Shown: positions 56,401 through 64,000 of the stretch, one piece after another
Position numbering within the stretch: the first letter of the stretch is position 1
Layout of the letters: every line of letters starts with the position of its first letter
Assembly (NCBI GenBank): GCA_023634235.1
Contig: JAMKCF010000008.1
Span: forward strand, 3,477,001 to 3,541,000
Origin: Pisaster brevispinus
Taxonomy: Eukaryota; Echinodermata; Asteroidea; Forcipulatida; Asteriidae
Length of the DNA stretch: 64,000 nucleotides
Direction of reading: 5' to 3'
Made by a program: the position numbers and the translations under genes
The notes under the pieces: model-generated
The model's input: the letters and a program-made list of their open reading frames with translations, nothing else
Told to the model about the DNA's origin: nothing
The model's database searches: none

Positions 56401-58176
56401 ATGTTCTCCGTCTGTTACTCTCCCAATTAATATTTGATATACTGTTACAAATATTAAACTGAATTATAATGAATTATAATTTTTCTTTTACCGGTACTTA
56501 ATCTTGAATCTTTGATCCTGATTGGTCGATTGTGTTGTCAATGTATTGATTGTTGGTTCTGCATACTCTTAAGGAGTTGAGATGGTTTTATGAATGCTTA
56601 GGGGCGATAATGTAGTAAGGTGCTTTAAGCGGCCTATTTGGCTTGGAAGCACAAAATAAATACATACATGTATTACTATTATTATTAAAGTGTATTTTTC
56701 ACTCTGTATTTATTTTTTATTTCAAATTTTAAGCAAAAATTGTTTTACTTTTTATCCAGGTTGAATATTGTTTTCTCTTTGTGTGGATTTTTCTTCAGTT
56801 ACACTCTTTTTGCTGCGCTGCCTATTTTGCCTATTCACTTGGCTCGTTGAGCGGGGGTCGGTTCATTATTTGCACCATTTTGGGAAATGTAGCGGGTGGG
56901 TGGGGCGTGGGGGAGGGGAATTAGTTTTTGGATTTGGTTGAGCAGACCAACTACTTTCATGGAGGGGGCTTATTTTTACCTTTGTTTTCTTTGTATTTTA
57001 TTCATCACCTTTGCTGGTCCAGGTATAATGTTGTTTTCTCTGTGCAATGTTAAGTATTTTTTATTTTATTTTACTCCTTTCATTATGCTGCCGTCTTTTT
57101 AGCTTTAGGCTTTTTCTAGGGCTGTTTTTGAAACCGCAACTTGGGCTTGGGATTGGGCTCCATCAGTTATTTAGAAAGGTTGTGCTTTCCTGTGGGGCGT
57201 CAAACATGCGGACAGAGTTGTGGTTTTGAAAACAGCCTTTTGTATGATTGTTTTAGCAATATGTATCGTTTATTATAGGCCTACATTTATTGCCTCTACT
57301 GGTACTTTTTAAAATCTCTTTTACTGTTTCCTCTTTAATATATTTTCATGTAAAACAGCTGGGAGCATTTTTATTAATGGATTTGGCACTATATATACAT
57401 TGTACATACTTTATCATCATTATTTGTTTTTATATATTCATATATATACATTCATTTATGTATATTCATTTATATATACATTCATTTCCTATTTTTTCCA
57501 GTTGGTGATACTGATGGCGTGATTAAGGGTAAGCGTTATTTCACCGTCAATCCTCGTCATGGCAAACTGGTACCCGTCACAGATGTTGTCTCTGTGCTAA
57601 ACCCAAAGGTAAGTTACAGGATGTGTGTGTAGTAGTAGTCCGTTGACGCAGCGATGACTTTGCGTGGTTGTTAGTTCTTACGCTTGACCCGTAGATGGGC
57701 AATAACGTGTAACTTTACCGTTACGGAAAAGTTCCATTAAAGATTTGGCAAGTTTCGCCACAAAAACTCGGAAACTATACATCCTTTTCACTGATTGGTG
57801 TGTTTACATTGGATTACTTGGGTCATTAAACTTAAAGGATGAGCAGTCAATCTGCCTGGGGCAGTCAGAAGCCCTACTGGTTTGTGCATGACCCAATTAA
57901 GTCCACTGTTTCGAAAGGGATTGATGTCGATGAAAAGGATGTTTTATTCTACCCTCTTTCTGTAATGGAGCTTTCCTGTAGTGCATATGGATTTCAATGA
58001 TGTTAAATGAATCAGTCAATATTTGGAGTGTAATTTTTGTTGTCTCTTTGTGATTCTCTATTTAACAGACTGCAACCTACAAGCGCATCGCAGAATGCAT
58101 CAGAACTCAACGATTGGAGACGGGAACAGTGCGATACGAGAAAGATCGCAATCCTCAGCTCATCAGGGTCATGTGA
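41416..58176 (+). CDS. EF-hand/WW-like/coiled-coil/CAP-Gly protein, 1158 aa
   Basis: Twenty exons close in phase: 41416-42118, 42295-42650, 43082-43174, 43663-43749, 44394-44467, 44912-45038, 45445-45518, 46220-46316, 48202-48326, 48664-48751, 49205-49303, 49870-49954, 50191-50254, 51047-51218, 52173-52585, 52758-52806, 53466-53904, 55919-56035, 57502-57608 and 58069-58176. Residues 1-320 are polar and disordered, with a basic patch (PKKRRKASRK). A module of an EF-hand pair (loop DVDSDKRLRRAE) and a WW-like segment (NPWSILDRG...YYFNKHTGAVR) covers about 322-443. The module repeats at about 455-565 with a canonical loop (DMDKDGKINLND) and DDWTF...AFWFNKRTGQS. A coiled coil follows (about 580-860), then a Ser/Thr-Pro linker and a CAP-Gly domain (about 1040-1115). 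CAP-Gly domains bind microtubule and EB-type EEY/F tails, and the EF-hands suggest calcium control. The usual GKNDG motif reads GDTDG. No named orthologue is recognised. Confidence 0.85.
42681..42970 (+). mobile_element. tRNA-Leu-type SINE, 3' truncated
   Basis: The head GTCCTGGCCGAGCGGTCAAG...CACTGGACTCGAGCTT and box-B-like GTTCGAGTCTCGG are followed by the body up to CACCTTGTAAACCCTTATAA. It is in intron 2 of the CAP-Gly gene, starting 30 bp after the splice donor. Confidence 0.75.
45604..46018 (+). mobile_element. tRNA-Leu-type SINE, full length
   Basis: The head GTCGTGGCCGAGTGGTCAAG...CACTGGACTCAAGCTC and box-B-like GGTTCAAGTCCCA have the intact form expected of a tRNA-Leu (CAA position). 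The body ends with GATAAAGCGCTATAAAAAA and an ATAATAATAAT tail. It is in the intron after 45518. Confidence 0.85.
46336..46452. repeat. GGCTAC-repeat foldback, copy 1
   Basis: GAAATTGGCGGCTAC opens a run of GGCTAC hexamers. It closes with the mirrored TAGCCATAGCTGTAGCTGCC and the tail CACAGCCTAAACCTA. A related copy is at 60963-61092. It begins 19 bases after the splice donor at 46316. Confidence 0.6.
47865..48016 (+). mobile_element. SINE 3' tail fragment
   Basis: Matches the 3' ends of the other SINEs: TTTCAAACCTAGCTCC, then TAATGAGCACTTTGAGATGC, then GTGATAAAAACGCTATATAA and a TTATTATTATT tail. Confidence 0.6.
49508..49781. repeat. 134-bp-armed near-perfect hairpin
   Basis: 49508-49641 and 49648-49781 are reverse complements with one mismatch seen by eye, separated by six bases. 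Each arm contains GGCTCTGAAAAGAGCC, itself a six-pair stem closed by a GAAA (GNRA) loop. The sequence is related to the tandem repeat at 63350-63775. It lies in the intron between 49303 and 49870 of the CAP-Gly gene, so the pre-mRNA would carry a long double-stranded RNA. Confidence 0.9.
53931..54890. repeat. 10-bp minisatellite CCACCACCTC, 96 units
   Basis: Ninety-six consecutive units begin 26 bases after the splice donor at 53904. Only four variant units are visible: CCACTACCTC near 54451, two CCACCACCGC near 54461 and 54481, and CCATCACCTC near 54821. In the transcript this is a kilobase of C-rich RNA. The other strand is GAGGTGGTGG. Because the unit is not a multiple of three but has no stops, four long frames on both strands result. 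They are artefacts. Confidence 0.98.
55008..55545. repeat. Degenerate tandem repeat rich in CTGCAGTTTTATTGTACTTTT
   Basis: Words such as CTGCAGTTTTATTGTACTTT, GACCTGTAT...ATATGCTCAATAG and AAGTATTTGTTATTTCTGCA recur about every 150-210 bp in three to four diverged copies, following the minisatellite in the same intron. Confidence 0.6.
56134..56316. mobile_element. MITE of the GGGCCCAATTTCATAGAG family, copy 5
   Basis: CTGGGCCCAATTTCATAGAG on the left and CCTATGATATGGGGCCCAG on the right. The inner ends are GCTGCTTATAAGCAGA and GCTTAGCAGC. It begins 98 bp after the CAP-Gly exon ending at 56035. Confidence 0.8.
57117..57240. repeat. Small inverted-repeat element
   Basis: AGGGCTGTTTTTGAAACCGC near the left end is mirrored by TGTGGTTTTGAAAACAGCC at the right. 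The inner GGGCTTGGGATTGGGCT is similar to the foldback at 34329-34480. It may be a MITE. Confidence 0.4.
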
Positions 58177-60090
58177 CTGACCAAAGGCCAGTCAGCACCC
58201 TTACTTCATATCACGTGACCATCATAAGAGAAGAGATGATGAGTTCATGATTATCCATTTATATAAATAACACAGTAATCGTGGAGTCAACAGGCAGTTC
58301 ATAGGATGGCAAGAGGTGGGGAATAGGTCCGTGGATTGTGTTGAACCCCTTCAGAAAGTATAGTGTAGTAAATCAAAATTGTATTTAACGATTCCTACTC
58401 TAACCTTCTTTTTTTCCAACCATGTGTTGATTCTTGGCAAAATGCTCTATTATATAGCCAATTATATAGCACATGTATAAAGTTTGTTAAGAAATGGGTT
58501 ACTGTACAAGAGCATCTTTATGTACACACTTGAATTAGTTGATACATGTTATGACATTTCCTTCCACTATTTGGTGCATGTACAGTCCCTATCTAGAAAT
58601 TATAAACCGCACCCACAGATCCTTGTCATTTGATTGGTGGAACAGGCGTTATATGTCATCCTTTATTTTGCCATGTATGCTGCCATTATGCTCAAAATTT
58701 TAATACTGGAGTCAAATATGGATAATTATTGGACACTACTTCGCAGCGTCATTCCTCCATAAGAATTGCTCCCCGTTTGTCCGATCGAGACAAGGTTGCG
58801 TCACAGCAGACAAGGTTGGGGTCTACAGTGGAATCGTCCACATTGTTCAGAAAGCGGGTTTTAGAATTTTCAGAGTGTGGGGTGGAAGAGTTTCCGTGTC
58901 ATTTTGTGTGTGTATTGTGAACAAATTTCAAATCAAAAGGATCTATTTGTGAGTTTATATAAAACAAGTAATGAATGCATTTCAATTGTGCATTAATTGT
59001 TGCAAAATAAAATCACTCCGTGAAATCTGGCTTTTCCAATTCACTCACCTTCACTTTTGTCAAATGGAATAGTCCAGATTTCACCTCGTGATTATTTTCT
59101 GTGGCAACGCACTCAAATGCACTCAATATTTGTATAACATTCTTTGTTCAATACAGACATTTTTTAGGTATTTCCATCTGTAAGACAGTGCAATATTAAT
59201 AACATGCTTGCTTCAAATAATCACAAAAGGCACTAAATGTGTTCAATTGATTTTCTTTTTTTATTTACAAACAAACATTGTACAATGTTCTTTCTGTATA
59301 TTATCTGTTTTATCACTTGGTTGTGGAAAGAGTGTAGTAAACAACTAACTGCATGGTCAAATGAATATTTTACAATAAAATTCTTCAAAGATTATTATTT
59401 TGAATGGTATCGCAACTTTGTGTCCGTTTCTCACCCATGAGTATTTATAGCACTGTTATTTTTTTGATGTAGGTTTGATGTAGAAAAGATTTGACTTGAC
59501 TGTGAACACCCTCCTACTCTTAACATTTTTTTCCAGTTTGTTGACCAACCCTTCAAAACCATTCAACTGCAAAGGTTGTGTATGGTGGCACAACTGTGCA
59601 CAAAACTGTGCACATGTGTGAACTGTGTAGATGCAGTCACCACATGATATCATACTGCAGGCTGGTATAGTTTTTTTTCTATCCATCAAAACCATAGTGG
59701 ATAATATCGAATGGTCAGACTGTAGGAGGATTGACTGTGTTCTGTGCAGATGCATTAGCTACCTGATATCAGATTGTAGGCTGGCAAATATATTATCTAT
59801 CATTCAAAACCACAGTGGATGATATTAAATGGTCAGACAGTGGAAGGGTTGACTGTGTAGATTGCATTCACCAAAACAACTATGGTATCATATCGCAGGC
59901 TGGCAAAGTTTATCTATCATTCAAAACCACAGTAGACGATATTGAACAGTCAGCATGCAGGATATGGGCAATCGAAAATACTTCAATGGTGCGCATTTAA
60001 AAAGAAAATGTTAAAGTTTGTATGTAACGACAGCGTGGATGGAAATGTCCAAAGGATGGCACCAAACGACACTCTGACAGCAAAAACACC
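58177..60090. other. Convergent 3' ends: CAP-Gly 3' UTR, then spacer before MRPL3
   Basis: The CAP-Gly gene (+) and MRPL3 (-) converge here. An AATAAA signal for the plus strand lies at 59006-59011. 59640-59955 holds a tandem repeat (separate entry). Otherwise AT-rich with no further coding signal. Confidence 0.5.
59640..59955. repeat. Triplicated ~117-bp tandem repeat
   Basis: Three copies of GATATCATA...GCAGGCTGG...CTATCATTCAAAACCACAG...GATGATATTAAATGGTCAGA start near 59640, 59757 and 59880. A single related segment lies in the CAP-Gly intron at about 51565-51640, and another part (GTGTATGGTGGC...CAACTGTG) recurs at 51320 and 59578. Confidence 0.65.
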
Positions 60091-63000
60091 TCATCGACCT
60101 AAGTCTTCTTCTTCCTCTTCATACTGAATACTTGGCTCTGTGTATTGAAACATATCTTCATCGTACAGGTCTTTGTCCAGCGACTCTTCCTCGTAGTATG
60201 TAGGGAACGGAGGGGGCTCTTTAAAATCCCTCCGCGTGGGTAAGATGCTATCTATGACCTTCACGTAGCCGAACTTTGTGCCAGACACGCAGCCGTTGAC
60301 GTAGAGAATGTTGTACTTGGTGTTTATACGCCAGATCTGTAATACAAGTGAAAGTAATTTCTAGTTAGCCTTTCCTATGAAATATGCCGATTACATTCAG
60401 GCATGCGTGCAGACACAATTGGTCGGCAAACGCCGTAGAGTTGTGCACTAGGCAGACGCACAAATACGTATGCCATCATCAGCCCCCATACAAAAAAAGG
60501 GGTGATGTTCCCTCATTTTGTAAACCGCTAGTATTTGTGCGCACGTGTTGCCAATTTGTAGAAGTGGTCGCCTACCGGCCAGACAACGGCTCTTGGCATT
60601 GTTATGATGGGTTGTTGTTGTGCTTGGTGTCCACAGGCCAAAGCTTTTGTGGGATTGGAGATCAGACATTACACCCCGATACTAACTATCCAAGCAGAAA
60701 ACAAAGGGTCTTCGGGCTTAGCATAAACATGTCCTTAAATGTTGAAAACTCCAGATGGATTTCTAAAATTGTTGAGAACATTTTGTGGGAGCTTTAGGGT
60801 GAGGACAAATCAGCTCATGTTGACTGTCTTGAAACACAGATAAAATCTGCACTAACGAACTTACAGGAAAACAACTTTTCAAGGGCCCACAGTCTAAAAA
60901 TGTAAGCCAGATTACAGTTCTGGAATCTCGAGCATGCATGTATGAACACTAACGCAACATCCGAATCGGTGGCTATGGCTGTTGCTATGGCTGTTGCTCA
61001 GGGCGTCCTATACTTCAACGCATGATGAGGCGGCAATCCAGCTGTAGCCGTAGCCGTAGCCACCAATTTGGGTACAGCCTAAAGCTGATAGTTTGGGCAG
61101 TGGCTATGATAGAACGCTGAAAAAAGTCCATTCTTCAACACTGTTGTGTAGCCCACTGACCAAAGCCGCAGCCAAAGTTTGCTTGATTCATACATGATAT
61201 AAGACCCATTAGAGATTAAAGCGTATTGTCATCTTCTTGTAAATACATAAACAAACTAACCTTCAGTCCGTATGTCCATTGCCATTTGTTTCCCATGTGT
61301 CCAGGCATTTTTTTGCCAGGCCAAATTTTTCCCGGAGTCTGGAAGAAACGCAAGATAGAAATGCGATATCAATCATTTGACGCCGAATATGATTCTTGTG
61401 CGTGCAAGGCTATTAATATTAAACATGGGGGAATTCTGTTAGACAATCAGAATGTCCACAAAGATATTCTATGATGGGCAAATGTGGCATGTCATGGCCT
61501 AGCAGTTAAGAGCACTGGACTCAAGCTCTGGTTTTTCTGATCAGTGGAGTGTAGGTTCGAGTCCCGGTCGTGGTAATTGTGTCCATGAGAAAGATACTTT
61601 GCCATTATTGCTTCACCCTTCAGATAGGATGTAAAGCTGTAGGTCCCCTGCATTGGGTAATGTACGTACAAGAACCCAGTTACACTAATCGCAAAGAGAA
61701 GGGGTTTTCCCCGTTGTTTCTGGCAGTGGCTGCTGAATGCACCGCAGCACCTTGTCAACCCTTACAGGGTGCTACAAAGATGGGTCTCATAATTCACAAT
61801 CATTGTACTGCTTATCCTGTTGAAAAACAATTAATGAGTGCTTTGATACGCCCCTAGGGGTGTGATAAAGCACTCTATAAGAACCCCATATTATTATTAT
61901 TATAAATGCCAAGACCACAGCAATAGAGATGAGGACCTCCATGTATACCCAGATTACTCACCCCTCCACCCCCAGATGCGCCCATTTTTCGATGGGTCTT
62001 GGTGGCTCCGTGGCTTGCTGGCTGACCCTTCATTCCCCATCGTTTCATAACGCCCTGGAAGCCTTTGTCAATCCTAGCGAGAGGTAAACAAAACCAAAGT
62101 AGTCACAAAATTACATGTTCAATTTATATAAATCTTGCAAAGCAAATGAATGATACATCACTGTCATAAATGCTCACAGCGTGCTGTCAAATCTTCATGA
62201 TTGTTTATGAAAAAACTATTTTGCCAATTATGCACATTTTATTGCGTAAGTAAGCAAAAAAATGTGCTTACCGGTAAACAGCCTTTATGAAATTTGGCCC
62301 ATTTTATAAAGCCCAGCGGAAAAAACGCATACCATGACTTTGCTATCAAGCTTCAGCCCTGCACCCTTAAGCTTGTCAGACTCTGTTGGCTTCTGGATAA
62401 TCACAGCTGAGATTGGCCAATTCAACTTACGAATCAATTACCCCGACCAATGAAAAGCAATAACACATTGAAAACATACTGAACTCAAGGACACTATAGT
62501 CTTCAGTTTCTAAACAACTCACTTACGTTTTACCGCGGCAGTCAACATACATCCCCGGTCTGAAGTGAGCAGCAAAGAGCGGTGTACCTAGAATGCAAGC
62601 GGTGGTCATCAGTTGGATTTAAATGTGTACACCTGTTGAGCAATATCTGTGTCTGTATTGCAAGTTCTGTGTCTTCATGAGATGTATAGGAAAATGCTTC
62701 TGGTGGGGAGTTTATTTTCATTTAAAATCATAATTCATGACAAATGCAATGAGAGCAAGTGCCAATAACAAGATGAAAAGGAGATGGTGAAGACCACCCT
62801 TGCAATAGACCCCTTACATTGGCCGCCATCTTTGATGTCAAATATTAGAATCGTGCACCATGTACGCGCGGCGCACGACTCTCAGCCAATGATAGCTCTT
62901 CATTGACCTCAGTAAGGGGGCTGTTTTGGGGCTTGTGACGTCATATGCAAGGGGGTCTATCGGGTAAGGACTAAAAACCTAATCCACATGCACGGCTCTG

Positions 63001-63927
63001 GTCCGAGGGGGATTTATACCAGGGACAACAGAAGTGAAAGGCAGGGAAAGAAACCACCTACACCAACAAGGGCAGTGTTACACTTCATTGTTTTTGCTGT
63101 ACTCAATGGTTCTGTACTGCTAGAGTGCATTTAAAAGCTAATCACAACTTGCCGTGGCTGGCCACCTTCTACACATGCGTACCTGGCTGTAATTTGGCAT
63201 TGGGCGTCACATTAAACTTCCCTACATGATCTTTCACTGGTACTGCTGCCTCCTTAAACTGCTCAGAGTAGAAAAAGGATTTCTGTGGGAAAGCAAACAC
63301 ATAAAAAGAAACTAGTAAAAAAATATCAGTAAACACGATGCCATTATTATTAATGTTACTTTCAATATCAAATTAATTGAGCTTTTGGGTGCAACAAAGT
63401 GACAACAACAATAGCATATGATGTTTGACGCTTTGCATGGTAAGGAAAATAAGAAGTAACAATAACTAGTAAATGTTTGGGAGGAGTGTTGCCTCTGAAA
63501 AAAAGCCGGTGTGGTCTTGACGTTTCCAACAGTACACTCTGCTCAATGTTACTTTCAAGATCATATTGAGTGATCTTTTGGATGCAACAAAGTGAAAACA
63601 ATAGTAGTACATGATGCTTGAAGTTTTGCATGGTGTGGAAAGTAAGAAGTAACCATAACTAGTAAACTTGCGGCGTACAACCACATGTAAGTCTCTTTTG
63701 GCAGGAGTTTCGGCTCTGAAAAGAGCCGGTGTGGTCTTGACGTTTTGAACAGTACACTCTGCTCATCTTGAGGAGAAAGTCTTCCATATTACAGTTTCAT
63801 TGTGCATCACAAGGTTACATACCTTGAGGGGATCGGCATTTTTGGCACCTACAATGAGGAAGCCTTTTGTGTCGCTGAATTTGTTCTCCTCGGGAGGGGT
63901 GTAACTGATGACATTGTTCTCCACTAC
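60091..63927 (-). CDS. MRPL3: Mitochondrial large-subunit ribosomal protein uL3m, C-terminal six exons
   Basis: Minus-strand exons: 63823-63927, 63183-63282, 62527-62587, 61962-62073, 61261-61338 and 60091-60336 (stop TGA). They join in phase to 702 nt, about 233 residues, and the 5' exons lie beyond the right edge. The bL3/uL3 core is plain: [20 protein letters not shown], then [48 protein letters not shown] and [16 protein letters not shown]. The glycine- and histidine-rich GQPASHG loop is the part of L3 that reaches towards the peptidyl-transferase centre. The C-terminus [11 protein letters not shown]...DLYDEDMF matches the mitochondrial form and not cytosolic RPL3. It ends in an acidic run ([10 protein letters not shown]) that is longer than I expect from the human protein. 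Confidence 0.95.
60963..61092. repeat. GGCTAC/GTAGCC foldback, copy 2
   Basis: GAATCGGTGGCTATGGCTG opens and GTAGCCGTAGCCACCAATTT closes the element, followed by the tail TACAGCCTAAAGCTGA shared with the copy at 46336-46452. It lies in the last MRPL3 intron. Confidence 0.6.
61489..61903 (+). mobile_element. tRNA-Leu-type SINE, full length
   Basis: The head GTCATGGCCTAGCAGTTAAG...CACTGGACTCAAGCTC and box-B-like GGTTCGAGTCCCGG precede the body with CACCGCAGCACCTTGTCAAC. It ends GATAAAGCACTCTATAAGAA and a TTATTATTATTAT tail. It is in an MRPL3 intron, antisense to the gene. Confidence 0.8.
62240..62310. mobile_element. Half copy of the GGGCCCAATTT MITE family
   Basis: TGCTTACCGGTAAACAGCC followed by TTTATGAAATTTGGCCC resembles the right half of the MITEs at 12776 and 18493. 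No left end is visible. Confidence 0.4.
63350..63775. repeat. Two direct ~200-bp repeats related to the 49.5-kb hairpin
   Basis: Copy 1 (about 63355-63545) and copy 2 (about 63547-63772) both run from TTACTTTCAA...GCAACAAAGTGA through TTTGCATGGT...AAGAAGTAAC and ACTAGTAAA to GGTGTGGTCTTGACGTTT and CAGTACACTCTGCTCA. Copy 2 keeps the GGCTCTGAAAAGAGCC mini-hairpin found in the 49508-49781 arms. In copy 1 it is mutated. It lies in an MRPL3 intron next to exon 63823-63927. Confidence 0.7.
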
Positions 63928-64000
63928 CTGTAAAAGTAAACCCATACATCTTTATTATTTAATGTTAAAGTACAAAATAAATAAACTGAGACACAACAAA

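Noticed and set aside
60384..60797. 137-codon plus-strand frame in the last MRPL3 intron
   Set aside because: Cysteine-rich with no motif. It lies in intronic sequence opposite a well-supported gene.

Overview
This window is eukaryotic. The genes are split by many short-exon GT-AG introns, the intergenic DNA is AT-rich, and tRNA-derived SINEs, MITE-like palindromes and minisatellites are abundant. Gene content (NDUFAF6, GOT2, MRPL3) fits an animal. The intron density, the repeats and the sequence character suggest a marine deuterostome invertebrate, most likely an echinoderm. That last step is inference and no species can be named from the sequence alone.

Layout. At 539-3004 (+) lie the last three exons of a secreted-type zinc-peptidase-like protein with an M15/Hedgehog fold signature. 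It is followed by a decayed duplicate of its terminal exon and a tandem array of about 1-kb units (3.6-6.8 kb). At 7.4-8.8 kb there is an element bounded by inverted repeats, with a palindromic MITE nested inside it. At 9375-11051 (+) is a small signal-peptide plus PAN/apple-domain gene. At 12058-24652 (-) is NDUFAF6, seven exons, fully reconstructed. Its 6.5-kb first intron carries an intact 981-codon intronless ORF (19774-22719, same strand) that looks like a transposase or a transposase-derived protein. A divergent promoter of about 280 bp separates NDUFAF6 from GOT2 (24929-33427, +; ten exons, 429 aa).

From 33.4 to 41.3 kb there are repeats and a candidate 5' leader. From 41416 to 58176 (+) is a 20-exon gene for a protein of 1158 aa. 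It has two EF-hand/WW-like modules, a long coiled coil and a C-terminal CAP-Gly domain. I do not recognise a named orthologue. Its introns hold a nearly perfect 2 x 134-bp hairpin and a 96-copy 10-bp minisatellite that begins 26 bases after a splice donor. Finally, 60091-63927 (-) holds the last six exons of MRPL3, which runs off the right edge.

Three of the five recognisable host genes (NDUFAF6: complex I assembly; GOT2: mitochondrial aspartate aminotransferase; MRPL3: mitoribosome) act in mitochondria, and two of them share one divergent promoter. All reconstructed CDSs close exactly in phase over every junction, which is the main support for the models. Splice sites were chosen by eye and have not been checked against transcripts.
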